Below are positions 1-9,572 of a DNA stretch of 64,000 nt, piece by piece (position 1 is the stretch's first letter; each line of letters starts with the position of its first letter). This DNA is from an uncultured Brevinema sp. (GTDB lineage Bacteria; Spirochaetota; Brevinematia; Brevinematales; Brevinemataceae). The notes under the pieces are model-generated. The model had not been told where the DNA came from and did no database searches. It worked only from the letters and a program-made list of their open reading frames with translations. The stretch is from the NCBI GenBank assembly GCA_947038195.1, contig CAMQVI010000001.1, positions 62,001-126,000 on the forward strand. Direction: 5' to 3'. The translations under genes were made by a program, and so were the position numbers.

Positions 1-1453
1 CCCCAGCAAAAATACCTTCTTCAATGGTTTTAAAGATTCCTTTTTGTTCAATGATTTTAAGAAGCTCTGTAGCTTTTTGAAGTACTTCACTAGCTCTGTT
101 TACAATGAGTCCACCTTCTTTGAAGGTGATTTCATCACCGAAATCTTTCATGTTGTTGAAGATATATTTAGCATTTTCAATAGATAAAGCTCTATCAGAC
201 ATAAGAGGTGTGTGAATAGCCTCTGTAAGCATTCCCAAAAGATGCACTTTTTGACCTGTCATAATAGTAACCATATTGAATAAAGTGTCTTGTATATGCC
301 CTTTGAAGATATTACCTGTTTTGAATTTAGTAGGAGGCATATATTTTAGGGGAGCTTTAGGAAAAATTTCTCTTGCCAATTGAGCTTGAGATAATTCATA
401 AAGGAACCCATTTTCTGTTTGAGGATCTATTTCAAAAGCATGTCCTAAGCCCATTTGTTCTTCAGGAAGACCAGCAGATAAGGCAAATTGCTCGTTGATA
501 AATTGAGATGCCAATACGGTATGAGCTTCTTCAATGGCATCAGCCGTTGTAAGATAGTTATCTTCTCCAGTATTAATGATAACCCCTGCATAACCGTTGA
601 TAATACGGGAGAAAAATTGGTCAACGAGAGTTCTTTGCATATTAATATCTCTAAAGAGAATACCATATAAAGCATCGTTTAACATCATATCAAGACGTTC
701 GATAGCACCCATAGCAGCAATTTCAGGCATACATAGTCCAGAACAATAGTTACAAAGACGTACATAATGTCCTATTTCTTCTCCGACTTTATCTAAAGCG
801 GCTCTCATAATATTGAAGTTTTCTTGGGTAGCAAAAGTACCACCGAATCCTTCTGTAGTGGGTCCGTAAGGAACATAATCTAGTAAGGATTGTCCTGTCG
901 TACGAATTACGGCAATAACATCAGCTCCCTGTCTTGCTGCGGCGACTGCTTGAGTGATATCTTCATAGATATTACCAGTGGCTACAATTAAATAAAGGAA
1001 AGGACCTTCTGTATCTCCGTATTTTTTTAGGTAAGATTCTCTTGTTTCTCTATTGCCTTTGATTTTAGATACCATATCTTGAACAAGGGGCTCTAAAACC
1101 TTTGTGGTGTCAGCAACATCAAACCAATCTAATTTTGTGATATCTAATTCACCATTAGATACTTTTTCGGCAATTTCTTGAGGGGAAAGTTTAGTATGTA
1201 ACATTGCATTACCAATATACCTAGTAATACCTAGACTTAAATCACCATGTTCTTTAACATAGTCTACAAGGACGTTAGGAAGAGGCACTTCTACGCTATC
1301 TACTCCGTCAATTCCCAACAATCTACATATAGTTCTTTCTACGGTAACGGTACTATGCTTATCAATAAAACCCTGTACGTCGTTAGTGATTTTCTTGGCA
1401 GAGGAGCGAGCTTCGCTGACTAACTCCCAGTCGAGATTAAGCTTGTTTGTCAT
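1..1453 (-). CDS. kamD: Lysine 5,6-aminomutase alpha subunit, 3' end cut by window
   Basis: The frame is open from the ATG at 1453 to base 1 (484 codons); it is absent from the ORF track because the stop lies outside. The protein starts MTNKLNLDWELVSEARSSAK and matches my knowledge of the large, B12/PLP-dependent D-lysine 5,6-aminomutase subunit (family length about 515-520), so about 30 residues are missing. It migrates the terminal amino group of D-lysine or beta-lysine to carbon 5, the second mutase step of lysine fermentation. An AGGAG-type site lies just upstream of the ATG, three bases after the stop of the MutS-like gene. The B12-binding partner kamE should follow outside the window. 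Confidence 0.9.
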   Translation of the reverse strand, partial: MTNKLNLDWELVSEARSSAKKITNDVQGFIDKHSTVTVERTICRLLGIDGVDSVEVPLPNVLVDYVKEHGDLSLGITRYIGNAMLHTKLSPQEIAEKVSNGELDITKLDWFDVADTTKVLEPLVQDMVSKIKGNRETRESYLKKYGDTEGPFLYLIVATGNIYEDITQAVAAARQGADVIAVIRTTGQSLLDYVPYGPTTEGFGGTFATQENFNIMRAALDKVGEEIGHYVRLCNYCSGLCMPEIAAMGAIERLDMMLNDALYGILFRDINMQRTLVDQFFSRIINGYAGVIINTGEDNYLTTADAIEEAHTVLASQFINEQFALSAGLPEEQMGLGHAFEIDPQTENGFLYELSQAQLAREIFPKAPLKYMPPTKFKTGNIFKGHIQDTLFNMVTIMTGQKVHLLGMLTEAIHTPLMSDRALSIENAKYIFNNMKDFGDEITFKEGGLIVNRASEVLQKATELLKIIEQKGIFKTIEEGIFAG

Positions 1454-1456
1454 TTT

Positions 1457-2914
1457 TTACTCCTGTATATATTCTTTTTGTATAATTTCTTCTAGCTCTT
1501 TATCCAATCCTATTAATTGGGCTACGTGAAGGGCATCTCTAGGTACTATCTGACTATCTATTTTTTCTAGTCTATAATCCATATATTCTTGAATCACATT
1601 CAAAGAAGAAGAACCTAAAGAAATTTTCTTTTTCAGTTTCTCTAAATTGATATTTTTCAATCCCACTATTTGGTAATGGGCAGCTTTTGAATCAATAACA
1701 CCATCAAAATGGCTGGTAATAACAGAGATAGACGAAAATTTATTGAGGAAAGTAATAAGACCTTTTACAAATTTTTGACCTTCTTGAGGGTTGGTACCTC
1801 GAGCAAATTCATCAAAAACAACAAAACATTGTTTTAGTCTAAGTAAAGGGTAGATTCTTTTAAGTTTATAGATTTCAGCTCCAAAAGAACTAATACCTTG
1901 AGTAACATCTTGCATATCATCAGATACAAATTCAATAAATTCCATGAGCGATAATTTAGCCTCTTCCACGGCGACAAAAAATCCATAATGAAAGAGTAGT
2001 AGATTTTCTACAATTGTAGATAAGGCTACCGATTTCCCCCCCATATTGGCTCCTGTAATTACCGTAGTACCAGCTTTTAAGGAAATATTAATAGGAGTAT
2101 ACTGTTTTTTTTGATTTTCTAGCATTTCTTTTACTCTAATATTTACAAAACCTGTTCCTTCTACGAGAACTTTATCGTGTATAATAGTAGGTCGTTTACA
2201 CTGGTATTGTTCGGCGAAACGAACCTTAGCCATTGCAAAATCTAATTGAGCAAGCTGATTGATATTATGAATAAAGTCTTTAAGATGTACTTTCAGCTTT
2301 TCTGATAAACTTAGCCTAACTTCATATTCTTCTTTTTCTTCTCTAACAAGAATATATCCTCTTTCTTGAAGAAGGATTTTTTTAACATCCTCATCATCTG
2401 TTTTGAATATTTTTTGTTCTAAGACCTTTTTTTCGTCTCTAATCCCAGCTAACTTACTAGAATAAGCATTATAAAGATGGAAATGACCAATTTTTTCGTC
2501 ATTCGGGTCTAGGATTTTAATAACTTGTTCTAAGGATTTTAGAAAGTAGGATGACAGTTTGTCACCTTTTATTTTTAGATCCAAGCCTTCTACTATCATG
2601 GCTTGACCCTTGATTTCAAAGAGATCTACCTCATCAAAAATATAATTTTTGGTTCCATTTTCTAGGAGGTTTTTAATATTTTTAAGGGCAGACAAGTCAT
2701 GTTCTATTTCTTCAACGATACCTATATTTTCTTGTCTAAACAGAGATAGTTTTTCGAGTTTATCAAACTCTGCCTCTAACTTGTTTTCTTGACCTTTAAT
2801 AAAAGGCTTAATATCAACAAGTATTTTTTTTCCATAAGGAGAAAAAGGTTCTACTCTATCAAGTAAATTCTGGAAGGATAGGCGATCCAAACTCTTTTTA
2901 TCAATGAATCTCAT
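1457..2914 (-). CDS. kamC: MutS-related ATPase of the lysine fermentation cluster (KamC-like)
   Basis: 485 residues. The C-terminal half carries a MutS domain V type ATPase: Walker A GANMGGKS at residues 288-295 and Walker B CFVVFDEF at 363-370 followed by ARGTNPQEG. The N-terminal half is helical and charged and lacks a recognisable mismatch-binding domain, so this is not mismatch repair MutS. A MutS-like gene between kamA and kamD is a known feature of lysine clusters in Fusobacterium and others, where its role is unproven; maintenance or reactivation of the B12 mutase is a reasonable guess. It overlaps the preceding gene by 4 bases (ATGA), which implies translational coupling. Confidence 0.75.
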   Translation of the reverse strand: MRFIDKKSLDRLSFQNLLDRVEPFSPYGKKILVDIKPFIKGQENKLEAEFDKLEKLSLFRQENIGIVEEIEHDLSALKNIKNLLENGTKNYIFDEVDLFEIKGQAMIVEGLDLKIKGDKLSSYFLKSLEQVIKILDPNDEKIGHFHLYNAYSSKLAGIRDEKKVLEQKIFKTDDEDVKKILLQERGYILVREEKEEYEVRLSLSEKLKVHLKDFIHNINQLAQLDFAMAKVRFAEQYQCKRPTIIHDKVLVEGTGFVNIRVKEMLENQKKQYTPINISLKAGTTVITGANMGGKSVALSTIVENLLLFHYGFFVAVEEAKLSLMEFIEFVSDDMQDVTQGISSFGAEIYKLKRIYPLLRLKQCFVVFDEFARGTNPQEGQKFVKGLITFLNKFSSISVITSHFDGVIDSKAAHYQIVGLKNINLEKLKKKISLGSSSLNVIQEYMDYRLEKIDSQIVPRDALHVAQLIGLDKELEEIIQKEYIQE

Positions 2915-3927
2915 GATTTCTCCCTCATGTTAATAACAGGTACAGAGATATTTTGTTCTAAAGAATCTTTAAATCCTTGATTGTCAAAATAATAATTACC
3001 TTTAGGACTGTAGGGGTTATAGCTGACAAATAATAGATTTAAGGGATTAATAATCTTAAAATGAATACCACAGGCTAGAGATTTTTTGTAGTTGGAGTGA
3101 GAAATGAAAAACTTAGTCCCATCTAAGGCAATACAGTCTATATCCTTAAAACTTTTCCTATGTTTAATAAGATTTTCTATGAACATATCTGTAATAGCAG
3201 ATTTAATGGCTATAGCTTTAGTATTTTCGCTTAGTACCAACTTTATTTTATTTTGCACGTCTATGATTCCTGTGACCTCAATAGGGGTACAAGTATTATC
3301 GTTATCAATGACACATAAAGAGTGTTTTTCAAATAAATCTAGTATAGAATCTCGCAATTTCGGGTCTACTTTGGGTAGAGATAGTGTTTCTACTAGCTGA
3401 GTGGTTTTATCGACTACAGTATGCATATTCTTAGAAAGACTAGCTCCTGTCGCTAATATTGTACCATCAGATACAATAGCACTAGAACTTCTACTTAAAG
3501 CACCATCTAAAATCATCAATTCACAGCCCAATTTTTTCATTTTTTCTAAGACTTTTTTATTTTGACTATTAAAAGAAGCCCCCGCCAAATCTATATATCC
3601 AGCAGATAAAGCTCTTACGATAATAATTTCTCCCATAGGGGTAGTAAAGCCTGTAGAATAAAGAATTTCTTTAGTAATATCACAAGATTGAAGACAATCT
3701 CTTGCAGTAGCAATAATGGTATTAGGATAAACGTAAATACGGGGTTTGGCTGTGCTAGTAACAACATCAACTTCCTCCCCGTCTCTACCTATAGAACTTA
3801 ACCCTATAATTTTTTTATCACCGATTTCCTCGATGAGTCTATTTAAACTAGTAGTTTTGCCTGTATTTTTATCCATACCAATAATTGAAATGTACTGACA
3901 CTTTTCAATTAATTGATAAATGGTCAT
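2911..3927 (-). CDS. kamB: P-loop protein of the lysine fermentation cluster (KamB-like)
   Basis: 338 residues with an N-terminal nucleotide-binding loop GMDKNTGKTT at residues 17-26 and no membrane segments. A later motif MILDGALSRSSSA may form part of the nucleotide site. It lies between kamA and the MutS-like gene, the position occupied by an uncharacterised protein in other lysine clusters, and overlaps the latter by 4 bases. Symbol assigned by position and cluster only. Together with its neighbour it may act on the aminomutase or its cofactors, but that is inference. Confidence 0.6.
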   Translation of the reverse strand: MTIYQLIEKCQYISIIGMDKNTGKTTSLNRLIEEIGDKKIIGLSSIGRDGEEVDVVTSTAKPRIYVYPNTIIATARDCLQSCDITKEILYSTGFTTPMGEIIIVRALSAGYIDLAGASFNSQNKKVLEKMKKLGCELMILDGALSRSSSAIVSDGTILATGASLSKNMHTVVDKTTQLVETLSLPKVDPKLRDSILDLFEKHSLCVIDNDNTCTPIEVTGIIDVQNKIKLVLSENTKAIAIKSAITDMFIENLIKHRKSFKDIDCIALDGTKFFISHSNYKKSLACGIHFKIINPLNLLFVSYNPYSPKGNYYFDNQGFKDSLEQNISVPVINMREKS

Positions 3928-3935
3928 CTCATCCC

Positions 3936-5171
3936 CTAATGGTGTGATCTATCTCTTCGAGCTAATTCTGTTGGCTCAAGATTTAACAATGCACCACTAA
4001 GAAGTTTAGATACCCCACCGTTTGTTTTATGAGCTTTACAATCAGGACATGAACATTCGGATTTATAAGGTTCTGGCTCTGTATATGTTGCAATAACACC
4101 TTCAAAGTTTCTTAGGACGACTCTTTGAGTTCCTTGAGAAATGATATATTGAGGCATTACAGGGATTTTACCACCACCACCTGGTGCATCCACCACAAAA
4201 GTAGGGACAGCATATCCAGAAGTATGACCTCTTAATCCTTCTATGATTTCTATTCCTTTAGATACTGTTGTTCTAAAATGTTCTAATCCATTAGATAAAT
4301 CACATTGATAAATATAATAAGGTCTTACTCTATTTTTAACAAGTTCATGTACTAAGTTTTTCATGATATGGATACAATCATTTACTCCTCTGAGTAAGAC
4401 GGATTGATTTCCTAAAGGAATACCTGCATCAGCTAATAATTGGCAAGCACGTCTTGTTTCAGGAGTTATTTCATTAGGATGGTTGAAGTGCATATTTAAC
4501 CAAATAGGATGATATTTTTTAAGCATATCTGCAAGCTCTGGCGTAACACGTTGAGGACATACAATAGGAGTTCTAGTACCAATACGGATAATTTCAACAT
4601 GGGGAATAGCACGTAATTTAGAAATAATATCTTCTAAAATTTCGTCGGATACCAATAGAGCATCTCCACCAGAAAGAAGAACATCTCTAATTACAGGTGT
4701 TTTTTTAATATATGCTATAGCTTTATCGATTCTTTCCATAGGCATTCCTGCATCTTGTTGACCTACTAGACGTCTACGGGTACAGAAACGACAATACATG
4801 GAACACATATCTGTAATAAGTAATAAAACTCTATCAGGATAACGGTGTGTTAATCCTGGGACTGGAGAATCACCATCCTCATGTAAAGGATCGTCAATAT
4901 CAGCTTCGGAATGATGTACTTCAGCTTTTGTAGGGATTGATTGTCTTCTAATAGGACAATTTTTATCTGCTGCATCAATAAGAGAAAAATAATATGGTGT
5001 TACTCCAAATTTCAAAGTTTCCATTGTTTGTGTAATACCCTCAGCTTCTTCTGGGGTAATATTAATGCGACTAGCAACATCTTCTACTTTACTAACTCTA
5101 TTTTGTACTTGCCAATGCCAATCGTTCCATTGCGCATCAGTTACATCTGGGAAATATTTTTTTCTAGACAT
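3936..5171 (-). CDS. kamA: L-lysine 2,3-aminomutase
   Basis: 411 residues, the usual length. Radical SAM enzyme that converts L-lysine to L-beta-lysine using PLP and an iron-sulfur cluster in the cytoplasm; first step of the pathway. The cluster motif CSMYCRFC places the three ligand cysteines at 123, 127 and 130, followed by TRRR. A DVLLSGGDALL segment and the C-terminal cysteines (CSCPDCKAH, zinc-binding in the family) are present. Start ATG is supported by AAGGAG six bases upstream. Eight bases separate it from the kamB-like gene, so it is in the same operon. Confidence 0.95.
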   Translation of the reverse strand: MSRKKYFPDVTDAQWNDWHWQVQNRVSKVEDVASRINITPEEAEGITQTMETLKFGVTPYYFSLIDAADKNCPIRRQSIPTKAEVHHSEADIDDPLHEDGDSPVPGLTHRYPDRVLLLITDMCSMYCRFCTRRRLVGQQDAGMPMERIDKAIAYIKKTPVIRDVLLSGGDALLVSDEILEDIISKLRAIPHVEIIRIGTRTPIVCPQRVTPELADMLKKYHPIWLNMHFNHPNEITPETRRACQLLADAGIPLGNQSVLLRGVNDCIHIMKNLVHELVKNRVRPYYIYQCDLSNGLEHFRTTVSKGIEIIEGLRGHTSGYAVPTFVVDAPGGGGKIPVMPQYIISQGTQRVVLRNFEGVIATYTEPEPYKSECSCPDCKAHKTNGGVSKLLSGALLNLEPTELARRDRSHH

Positions 5172-5213
5172 GTTTGTCTCCTTGTTTGTAGTATTTTTTA
5201 ATCAATCTGTATT

Positions 5214-6251
5214 TTAAAGATATAATTCATGAAAAATATCTCTTAAAGCTTCGTTTTCAACAAGCTCGGAAAGGGTGATTTCAGCATGGTCTTTGGTATA
5301 ACCATTTCCCATAATCATAGTTACGTCTTTTCCAACGCCTTCTGCACCAAGAGCTGCCTTGGTAAACATAGTAGCCATAGAGAAGAAATATGCTACACCA
5401 TTATCCTTAACAGGCAATATAGTAGACATTTCGGTATTTCCTACGTTTACACAGTTAATAGCAAGATCAACTTCTTGACCGTTGTTATGTTCTAAGACAC
5501 TGTTCAACACATCAAGAGATTTAGTAGCATCACCAATAATAATAGTAATACGTTTATCAACACGAGCTAAAAGAGCTCTTTCTTGCTCGTTTCTTACGAG
5601 AGCGAGAACTTTCCCTGTAGGACCAACTCTTTTAACAGCTTCATAACAACAAAGCATACCAGATTTGCCTGCTCCACCTAATATAAGGACGGATTGGCTG
5701 GGTTTAACCATTTTGGCGACTTGTGCAGGAGCACCAGCTACGTCAAGAGCTGCTAGAGCAAGGTTTTCAGACATATCTTTAGGAAGGATAGCATAAATAC
5801 CACTTTCAAAAAGAATCGCTTTACCTTTAATCTCTACTCTGTCAATATCAGGTTTAATATCGATAATTTTTTCTATTTTTAGAGGGGTAAGAGATAGGGA
5901 TACTAAAGTAGCTATCTTATCACCTTCTTTTAAGGGGATTTTGCCTTTCAAATCAGCACCAATTTTTTCTACCGTACCAATAAGCATTCCACCAGATCCT
6001 GTGACTGGGTTTTGCATTTTGCCTTTTTCTTCTACAATTTCGAGGATTCGTTTTTTTATTTTTTCGATATCCTCATGACACTCTTCTTCTATTTGGGTAA
6101 AAGAAGCTGAGTCAATATTGAGAGCTTGCACATCGATTAATATTTCATTGGAAAAAATTTCCATGTTGTTATCAATCTTTGTGGCAGCTTGAGGAAGAGT
6201 AGAGCTAGGGGTAATAACTCTGTGAGTCCCATATTTACAAGCTTTTTTCAT
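5214..6251 (-). CDS. kdd: L-erythro-3,5-diaminohexanoate dehydrogenase
   Basis: 345 residues, starting MKKACKYGTHRVITP, typical for Kdd. It oxidatively deaminates 3,5-diaminohexanoate to 3-keto-5-aminohexanoate with NAD(P). A Rossmann-type segment SVLILGGAGKSGMLCC lies near residue 190. An AGAGG ribosome site precedes the ATG. Neighbours kce and kamA support the assignment. Confidence 0.92.
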   Translation of the reverse strand: MKKACKYGTHRVITPSSTLPQAATKIDNNMEIFSNEILIDVQALNIDSASFTQIEEECHEDIEKIKKRILEIVEEKGKMQNPVTGSGGMLIGTVEKIGADLKGKIPLKEGDKIATLVSLSLTPLKIEKIIDIKPDIDRVEIKGKAILFESGIYAILPKDMSENLALAALDVAGAPAQVAKMVKPSQSVLILGGAGKSGMLCCYEAVKRVGPTGKVLALVRNEQERALLARVDKRITIIIGDATKSLDVLNSVLEHNNGQEVDLAINCVNVGNTEMSTILPVKDNGVAYFFSMATMFTKAALGAEGVGKDVTMIMGNGYTKDHAEITLSELVENEALRDIFHELYL

Positions 6252-6274
6252 TATATTACCTCTTTAATATTATA

Positions 6275-7096
6275 TTATTTTTTGAGTCCTAAAATCTCTC
6301 TTGCTTCTTTAGGAGTAGCAATTTCTCTTCCTAATTCTTTGGCAAGACGTACGATTTTTTGAACTAATTCTCCGTTGGATTGAGCAAGTTTTCCTTTTTC
6401 TATGTAGATATTATCTTCTAAACCCACTCTTACATGTCCACCATTAATAATAGCAGCGGCAGCAAGAGAAAATTCAAATCGACCTATCCCAGCCACAGAA
6501 AATGTAGAATTAGCAGGAAGGCTCTCTTGTAGAAAAATAAATTCTCTAAGAGTTCCACCAATACCACCATTGATTCCCATAACAAAACTAAAATGCATAG
6601 GGCTATTAATATAACCTTTTTTAGAAAGACGAATCGCCGTATCGATCATGCTTTTATCAAAACACTCAATCTCAGGTTTCACCTTTTTTTCTTGCATTTT
6701 TTTAGCAAATTCAATGATTGTATTTTCAGAATTGACAAAAATCTCATCGCCTCCGAAATTAAGGGTGCCACAATCTAAAGTAGCCATTTCTGGAGATAAT
6801 TCCACAGGCTGTAAGCGTTCACTACTGGACATACCTACAGCACCTCCTGTAGAAACTTGTACAATTGCCTCAGGACATTTTGCTTGAATAGCTGTAATAC
6901 ATTCTTTATATCTTTCTTTAGATTGAGTGGGGGTGCCATTATCTTCTCTTACATGAAGATGGATAATGGCTGCCCCTGCCTCATAAGCAGAATAAGCTTC
7001 TCGAACACATTCTTCTACGGTATAAGGTACAGCAGGAGAATGCTCCTTCGTAACTTCTGCCCCAGATATAGCAGCAGTAATAATTAATTTTTCCAT
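6275..7096 (-). CDS. kce: 3-keto-5-aminohexanoate cleavage enzyme
   Basis: About 273 residues, DUF849/BKACE family: it condenses 3-keto-5-aminohexanoate with acetyl-CoA to give acetoacetate and 3-aminobutyryl-CoA. Visible family features are the N-terminal IITAAISGAEVTKEHSP, zinc-ligand HLHVRE and the C-terminal GGHVRVGLEDN. The ORF track begins at a TTG (7108); I prefer the ATG at 7096, which has GAGTGG just upstream and gives the family N terminus MEKLIITAA. Confidence 0.92.
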   Translation of the reverse strand: MEKLIITAAISGAEVTKEHSPAVPYTVEECVREAYSAYEAGAAIIHLHVREDNGTPTQSKERYKECITAIQAKCPEAIVQVSTGGAVGMSSSERLQPVELSPEMATLDCGTLNFGGDEIFVNSENTIIEFAKKMQEKKVKPEIECFDKSMIDTAIRLSKKGYINSPMHFSFVMGINGGIGGTLREFIFLQESLPANSTFSVAGIGRFEFSLAAAAIINGGHVRVGLEDNIYIEKGKLAQSNGELVQKIVRLAKELGREIATPKEAREILGLKK

Positions 7097-7110
7097 GTAA
7101 CCACTCAAAT

Positions 7111-7494
7111 TTATTTTTTTCTTTGTTTGGCTTTAGGAGTAACACAAGTACCACTAGCACGACAAACAATAATAGGCGCATCTAAAACATCAGCAGCTGA
7201 ATCAGAAATGTCAGGTCTAGGGACAATGACTTTTCTTGCTTCAAAAACCATTTTTCGGGAGGAATTGCCTGTTTCGACAATCTCTCCGACGGCTTCAATA
7301 AAATCTCCAGCATAGACAGGGGCCATAAACTCTACAGAGTCATAAGCTTTGAATAAACCCTCGTCTCCGTCTTGTAAAATGAGTAATTCTGTAGCTACAT
7401 CTCCAAATAATTGGAGCATTTTAGCTCCGTCTACAAGATTTCCCCCATAGTGAGCATCGTGTAGGCTCATACGCATTCTTATCATTGATTTCAT
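7111..7494 (-). CDS. kal: 3-aminobutyryl-CoA ammonia lyase
   Basis: 127 residues, hotdog-fold size. It removes ammonia from L-3-aminobutyryl-CoA to give crotonyl-CoA, which is then reduced toward butyryl-CoA. The N-terminal segment [18 protein letters not shown] is characteristic of Kal proteins. ATG is preceded by AAGGAG at five bases. It lies between the transporter and kce in the same direction. Confidence 0.9.
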   Translation of the reverse strand: MKSMIRMRMSLHDAHYGGNLVDGAKMLQLFGDVATELLILQDGDEGLFKAYDSVEFMAPVYAGDFIEAVGEIVETGNSSRKMVFEARKVIVPRPDISDSAADVLDAPIIVCRASGTCVTPKAKQRKK

Positions 7495-7511
7495 TGTATC
7501 TCCTTAAATAA

Positions 7512-8945
7512 TTATTTTGCTAAAGAAAGTTTTTCTTGTTCTGCTTTCTCTTGATCTATAGTAGTCATAGTCCATCCAATATAAGCAACAAAGATAGAGA
7601 AAATGGGCATTAAGATGTTAAAGAAAGAGTAAGGGATATAGGTCCAATTTGCTAATCCTAAAGTAGCGATAAAATAAGCACCACAAGTATTCCAAGGAAC
7701 AAATACAGAAGTTATTGTAGCAGAATCTTGTACGGCACGGGATAGATTTTTGGATGCTAAATTGTATTTTGCATAAGTTTCTTTGAACATTTGGGAGTCC
7801 ATCAAAATAGCAACATATTGATCAGGAACAAGGAAATTTAGGAGGAATCCTGTGAAAACAGTAGCTCCAACCAAACTACCTACACCATGTACTAATTTAA
7901 TAATAGCTTCGGTAAGAAGGGTAGTTACTTTTGTAACTTCAAAGATACCACTTACAAATGATACGCCCATAATTAAAGCAATAGTATTAGCCATACCTGC
8001 AAGTCCACCACGGGAAAGAAGGTTATCGATCATTGCATTTCCTGTGTCAACACTAGTACCGTAATGCATAGCACCGATAATCTCAGACATGGTAATTCCT
8101 TCTTGGGCAAAAAGAGCCGCAACTCCACCTAAAAGAGCACCACAAAATAATCCTGGGATAGCAGGAACTTTCATCATTACAATACCAATAACAATTACGG
8201 GAACAAGAAGTAACCATGGGGAAATGTTATAGTTAGCTTGTAATACTTCTAACATGGTTGTAATAGTATCAGTTTGAGCAGCTCCTCCTGGAAGATTAAA
8301 TCCAAGTATAAAGTACCCAATTAATGCTATTATAAATACAGGAATAGATGTTTTAAGCATGTGTTTGATATGTTCGATAAGGTTAGATCCGACAATAGCA
8401 CAACAGAGGTTGGATGTGTCAGAAAGAGGGGATAATTTGTCTCCGAAGTATGCTCCAGAAATAACAGCACCACCTGTCATGTAAAGAGGAACACCTAATC
8501 CTTCTCCAATACCTACCAAAGCAACACCAACAGTACCAGCAGTAGTCCAAGAAGACCCTGTAGGAACGGAAACACAAGCACAAAGCAACATAGCGGTAGC
8601 TAAGAAGTATTGAGGGTGGATTAATTGTAATCCATAGTAAATCATAGCAGGAACAACACCAGACAAAATCCAAGTGGCAATTACCATACCAATAATATAA
8701 AGAAGTATCATAGCAACAGAAAGAGAGCGAATAGAATCAAAGATGGCTGATTCCAATACTTCCCATCGGTATTTCATAACAAAAACGGTATAAGCAGCAA
8801 TCATCATTCCTGCTACAAATAGCAAGGGGTGAACTTCTACTTTAGCAACAACTAGCCCGTAAGCGAGACAGGCGACAAGAATGCCTAATAGTACAACCAC
8901 ATCGAGCATTGTCGTGGGTCTGGGGGAATTTTTTTCGTGATTCAT
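7512..8945 (-). CDS. NhaC-family antiporter, putative lysine transporter of the operon
   Basis: 477 residues with many hydrophobic segments, NhaC-type Na+/H+ antiporter family (for example GAYFGDKLSPLSDTSN, a family hallmark). First gene of the lysine operon with an AGGAGG ribosome site. Members in this position in lysine and ornithine fermentation clusters are thought to move the amino acid or balance cations; direct substrate evidence cannot be read from the sequence. Confidence 0.8.
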   Translation of the reverse strand: MNHEKNSPRPTTMLDVVVLLGILVACLAYGLVVAKVEVHPLLFVAGMMIAAYTVFVMKYRWEVLESAIFDSIRSLSVAMILLYIIGMVIATWILSGVVPAMIYYGLQLIHPQYFLATAMLLCACVSVPTGSSWTTAGTVGVALVGIGEGLGVPLYMTGGAVISGAYFGDKLSPLSDTSNLCCAIVGSNLIEHIKHMLKTSIPVFIIALIGYFILGFNLPGGAAQTDTITTMLEVLQANYNISPWLLLVPVIVIGIVMMKVPAIPGLFCGALLGGVAALFAQEGITMSEIIGAMHYGTSVDTGNAMIDNLLSRGGLAGMANTIALIMGVSFVSGIFEVTKVTTLLTEAIIKLVHGVGSLVGATVFTGFLLNFLVPDQYVAILMDSQMFKETYAKYNLASKNLSRAVQDSATITSVFVPWNTCGAYFIATLGLANWTYIPYSFFNILMPIFSIFVAYIGWTMTTIDQEKAEQEKLSLAK

Positions 8946-9385
8946 AATTGAATCCTCCTATAAATAGTATATAAAATCAAATTTTAATTTTTATAACTTG
9001 TAGTGGCTTTTCGAAAATGATTACTATTCCAAGCCTCTTATTGAACATTCTAAAATTCTCCCATAAGGAGAGGCTAGTATTATTGCTAAGATAAATTCTA
9101 ATTTTTCACAGATTTCTTCCTGAAAATAAAAAAACTTTAATCTTATTTATACAGGACACTAAATTTAAAAATAAAATACTCAATCAAAAACAATCTAAAA
9201 TACCTTGAAATAAAGTTATAATAGATATTTTGACTAATATCAAATTTTATAGGCGGATGTAGTTAGAAAACAACTCTAATTTAAAATACTACTTTACTGA
9301 GGTCTCCCCCTATGTGTATACAAAAAGCACCAAAATCTTCAGGAAAAGCCCCGATATTAATTTTATTAAAACCTCATTGTTATTA
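8946..9385 (-). promoter_or_regulatory. Long untranslated leader of the lysine fermentation operon
   Basis: About 430 nt separate the promoter near 9400 from the first ATG at 8945 with no credible ORF. The transcript contains TAGCCTCT (from 9076-9069) that can pair seven bases with AGAGGCT (within 9040-9031); the same AGGCTT element could instead pair with AAGCC (within 9011-9001). I found no lysine-riboswitch core by eye. The alternative pairings suggest regulation, but no class is recognised. Confidence 0.45.
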
Positions 9386-9413
9386 ATTATAAGGTATTTT
9401 TTATTTTTGTCAA
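9386..9413 (-). promoter_or_regulatory. Sigma70-type promoter of the lysine operon
   Basis: On the minus strand TTGACA (9413-9408) and TATAAT (9391-9386) are both perfect consensus boxes, separated by 16 bases. Confidence 0.8.
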
Positions 9414-9480
9414 GCCTTATTTGCTTATAGGTGAAAATCCCTACGTGGCTTTATTAATCCTATCTATAAACATGTTTTTA

Positions 9481-9517
9481 TTAAAAACCCTGCCTATTTT
9501 ATAGGCAGGGTTTTTAA
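9481..9517 (-). terminator. Rho-independent terminator after the exported protein gene
   Basis: ACCCTGCCTAT/ATAGGCAGGGT hairpin with a three-base loop flanked by A and T tracts, so it could work both ways; it follows the stop at 9573. Confidence 0.85.
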
Positions 9518-9572
9518 TAACTAATAATTAGTATATTATCGAAAAAATGAGCAAATAATTAAGGAATTTTTC

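Noticed and set aside
445-675. 76-residue and 60-residue ORFs at the left end
   Set aside because: They are shadows of kamD, which is read through here to the window edge in another frame.
1457-2914. DNA mismatch repair MutS
   Set aside because: Only the ATPase domain is shared; the length and context fit the lysine cluster protein.
8946-9385. Lysine riboswitch (L-box) before the lysine operon
   Set aside because: I looked for the conserved core on the minus strand and did not see it; kept only as an unclassified leader.
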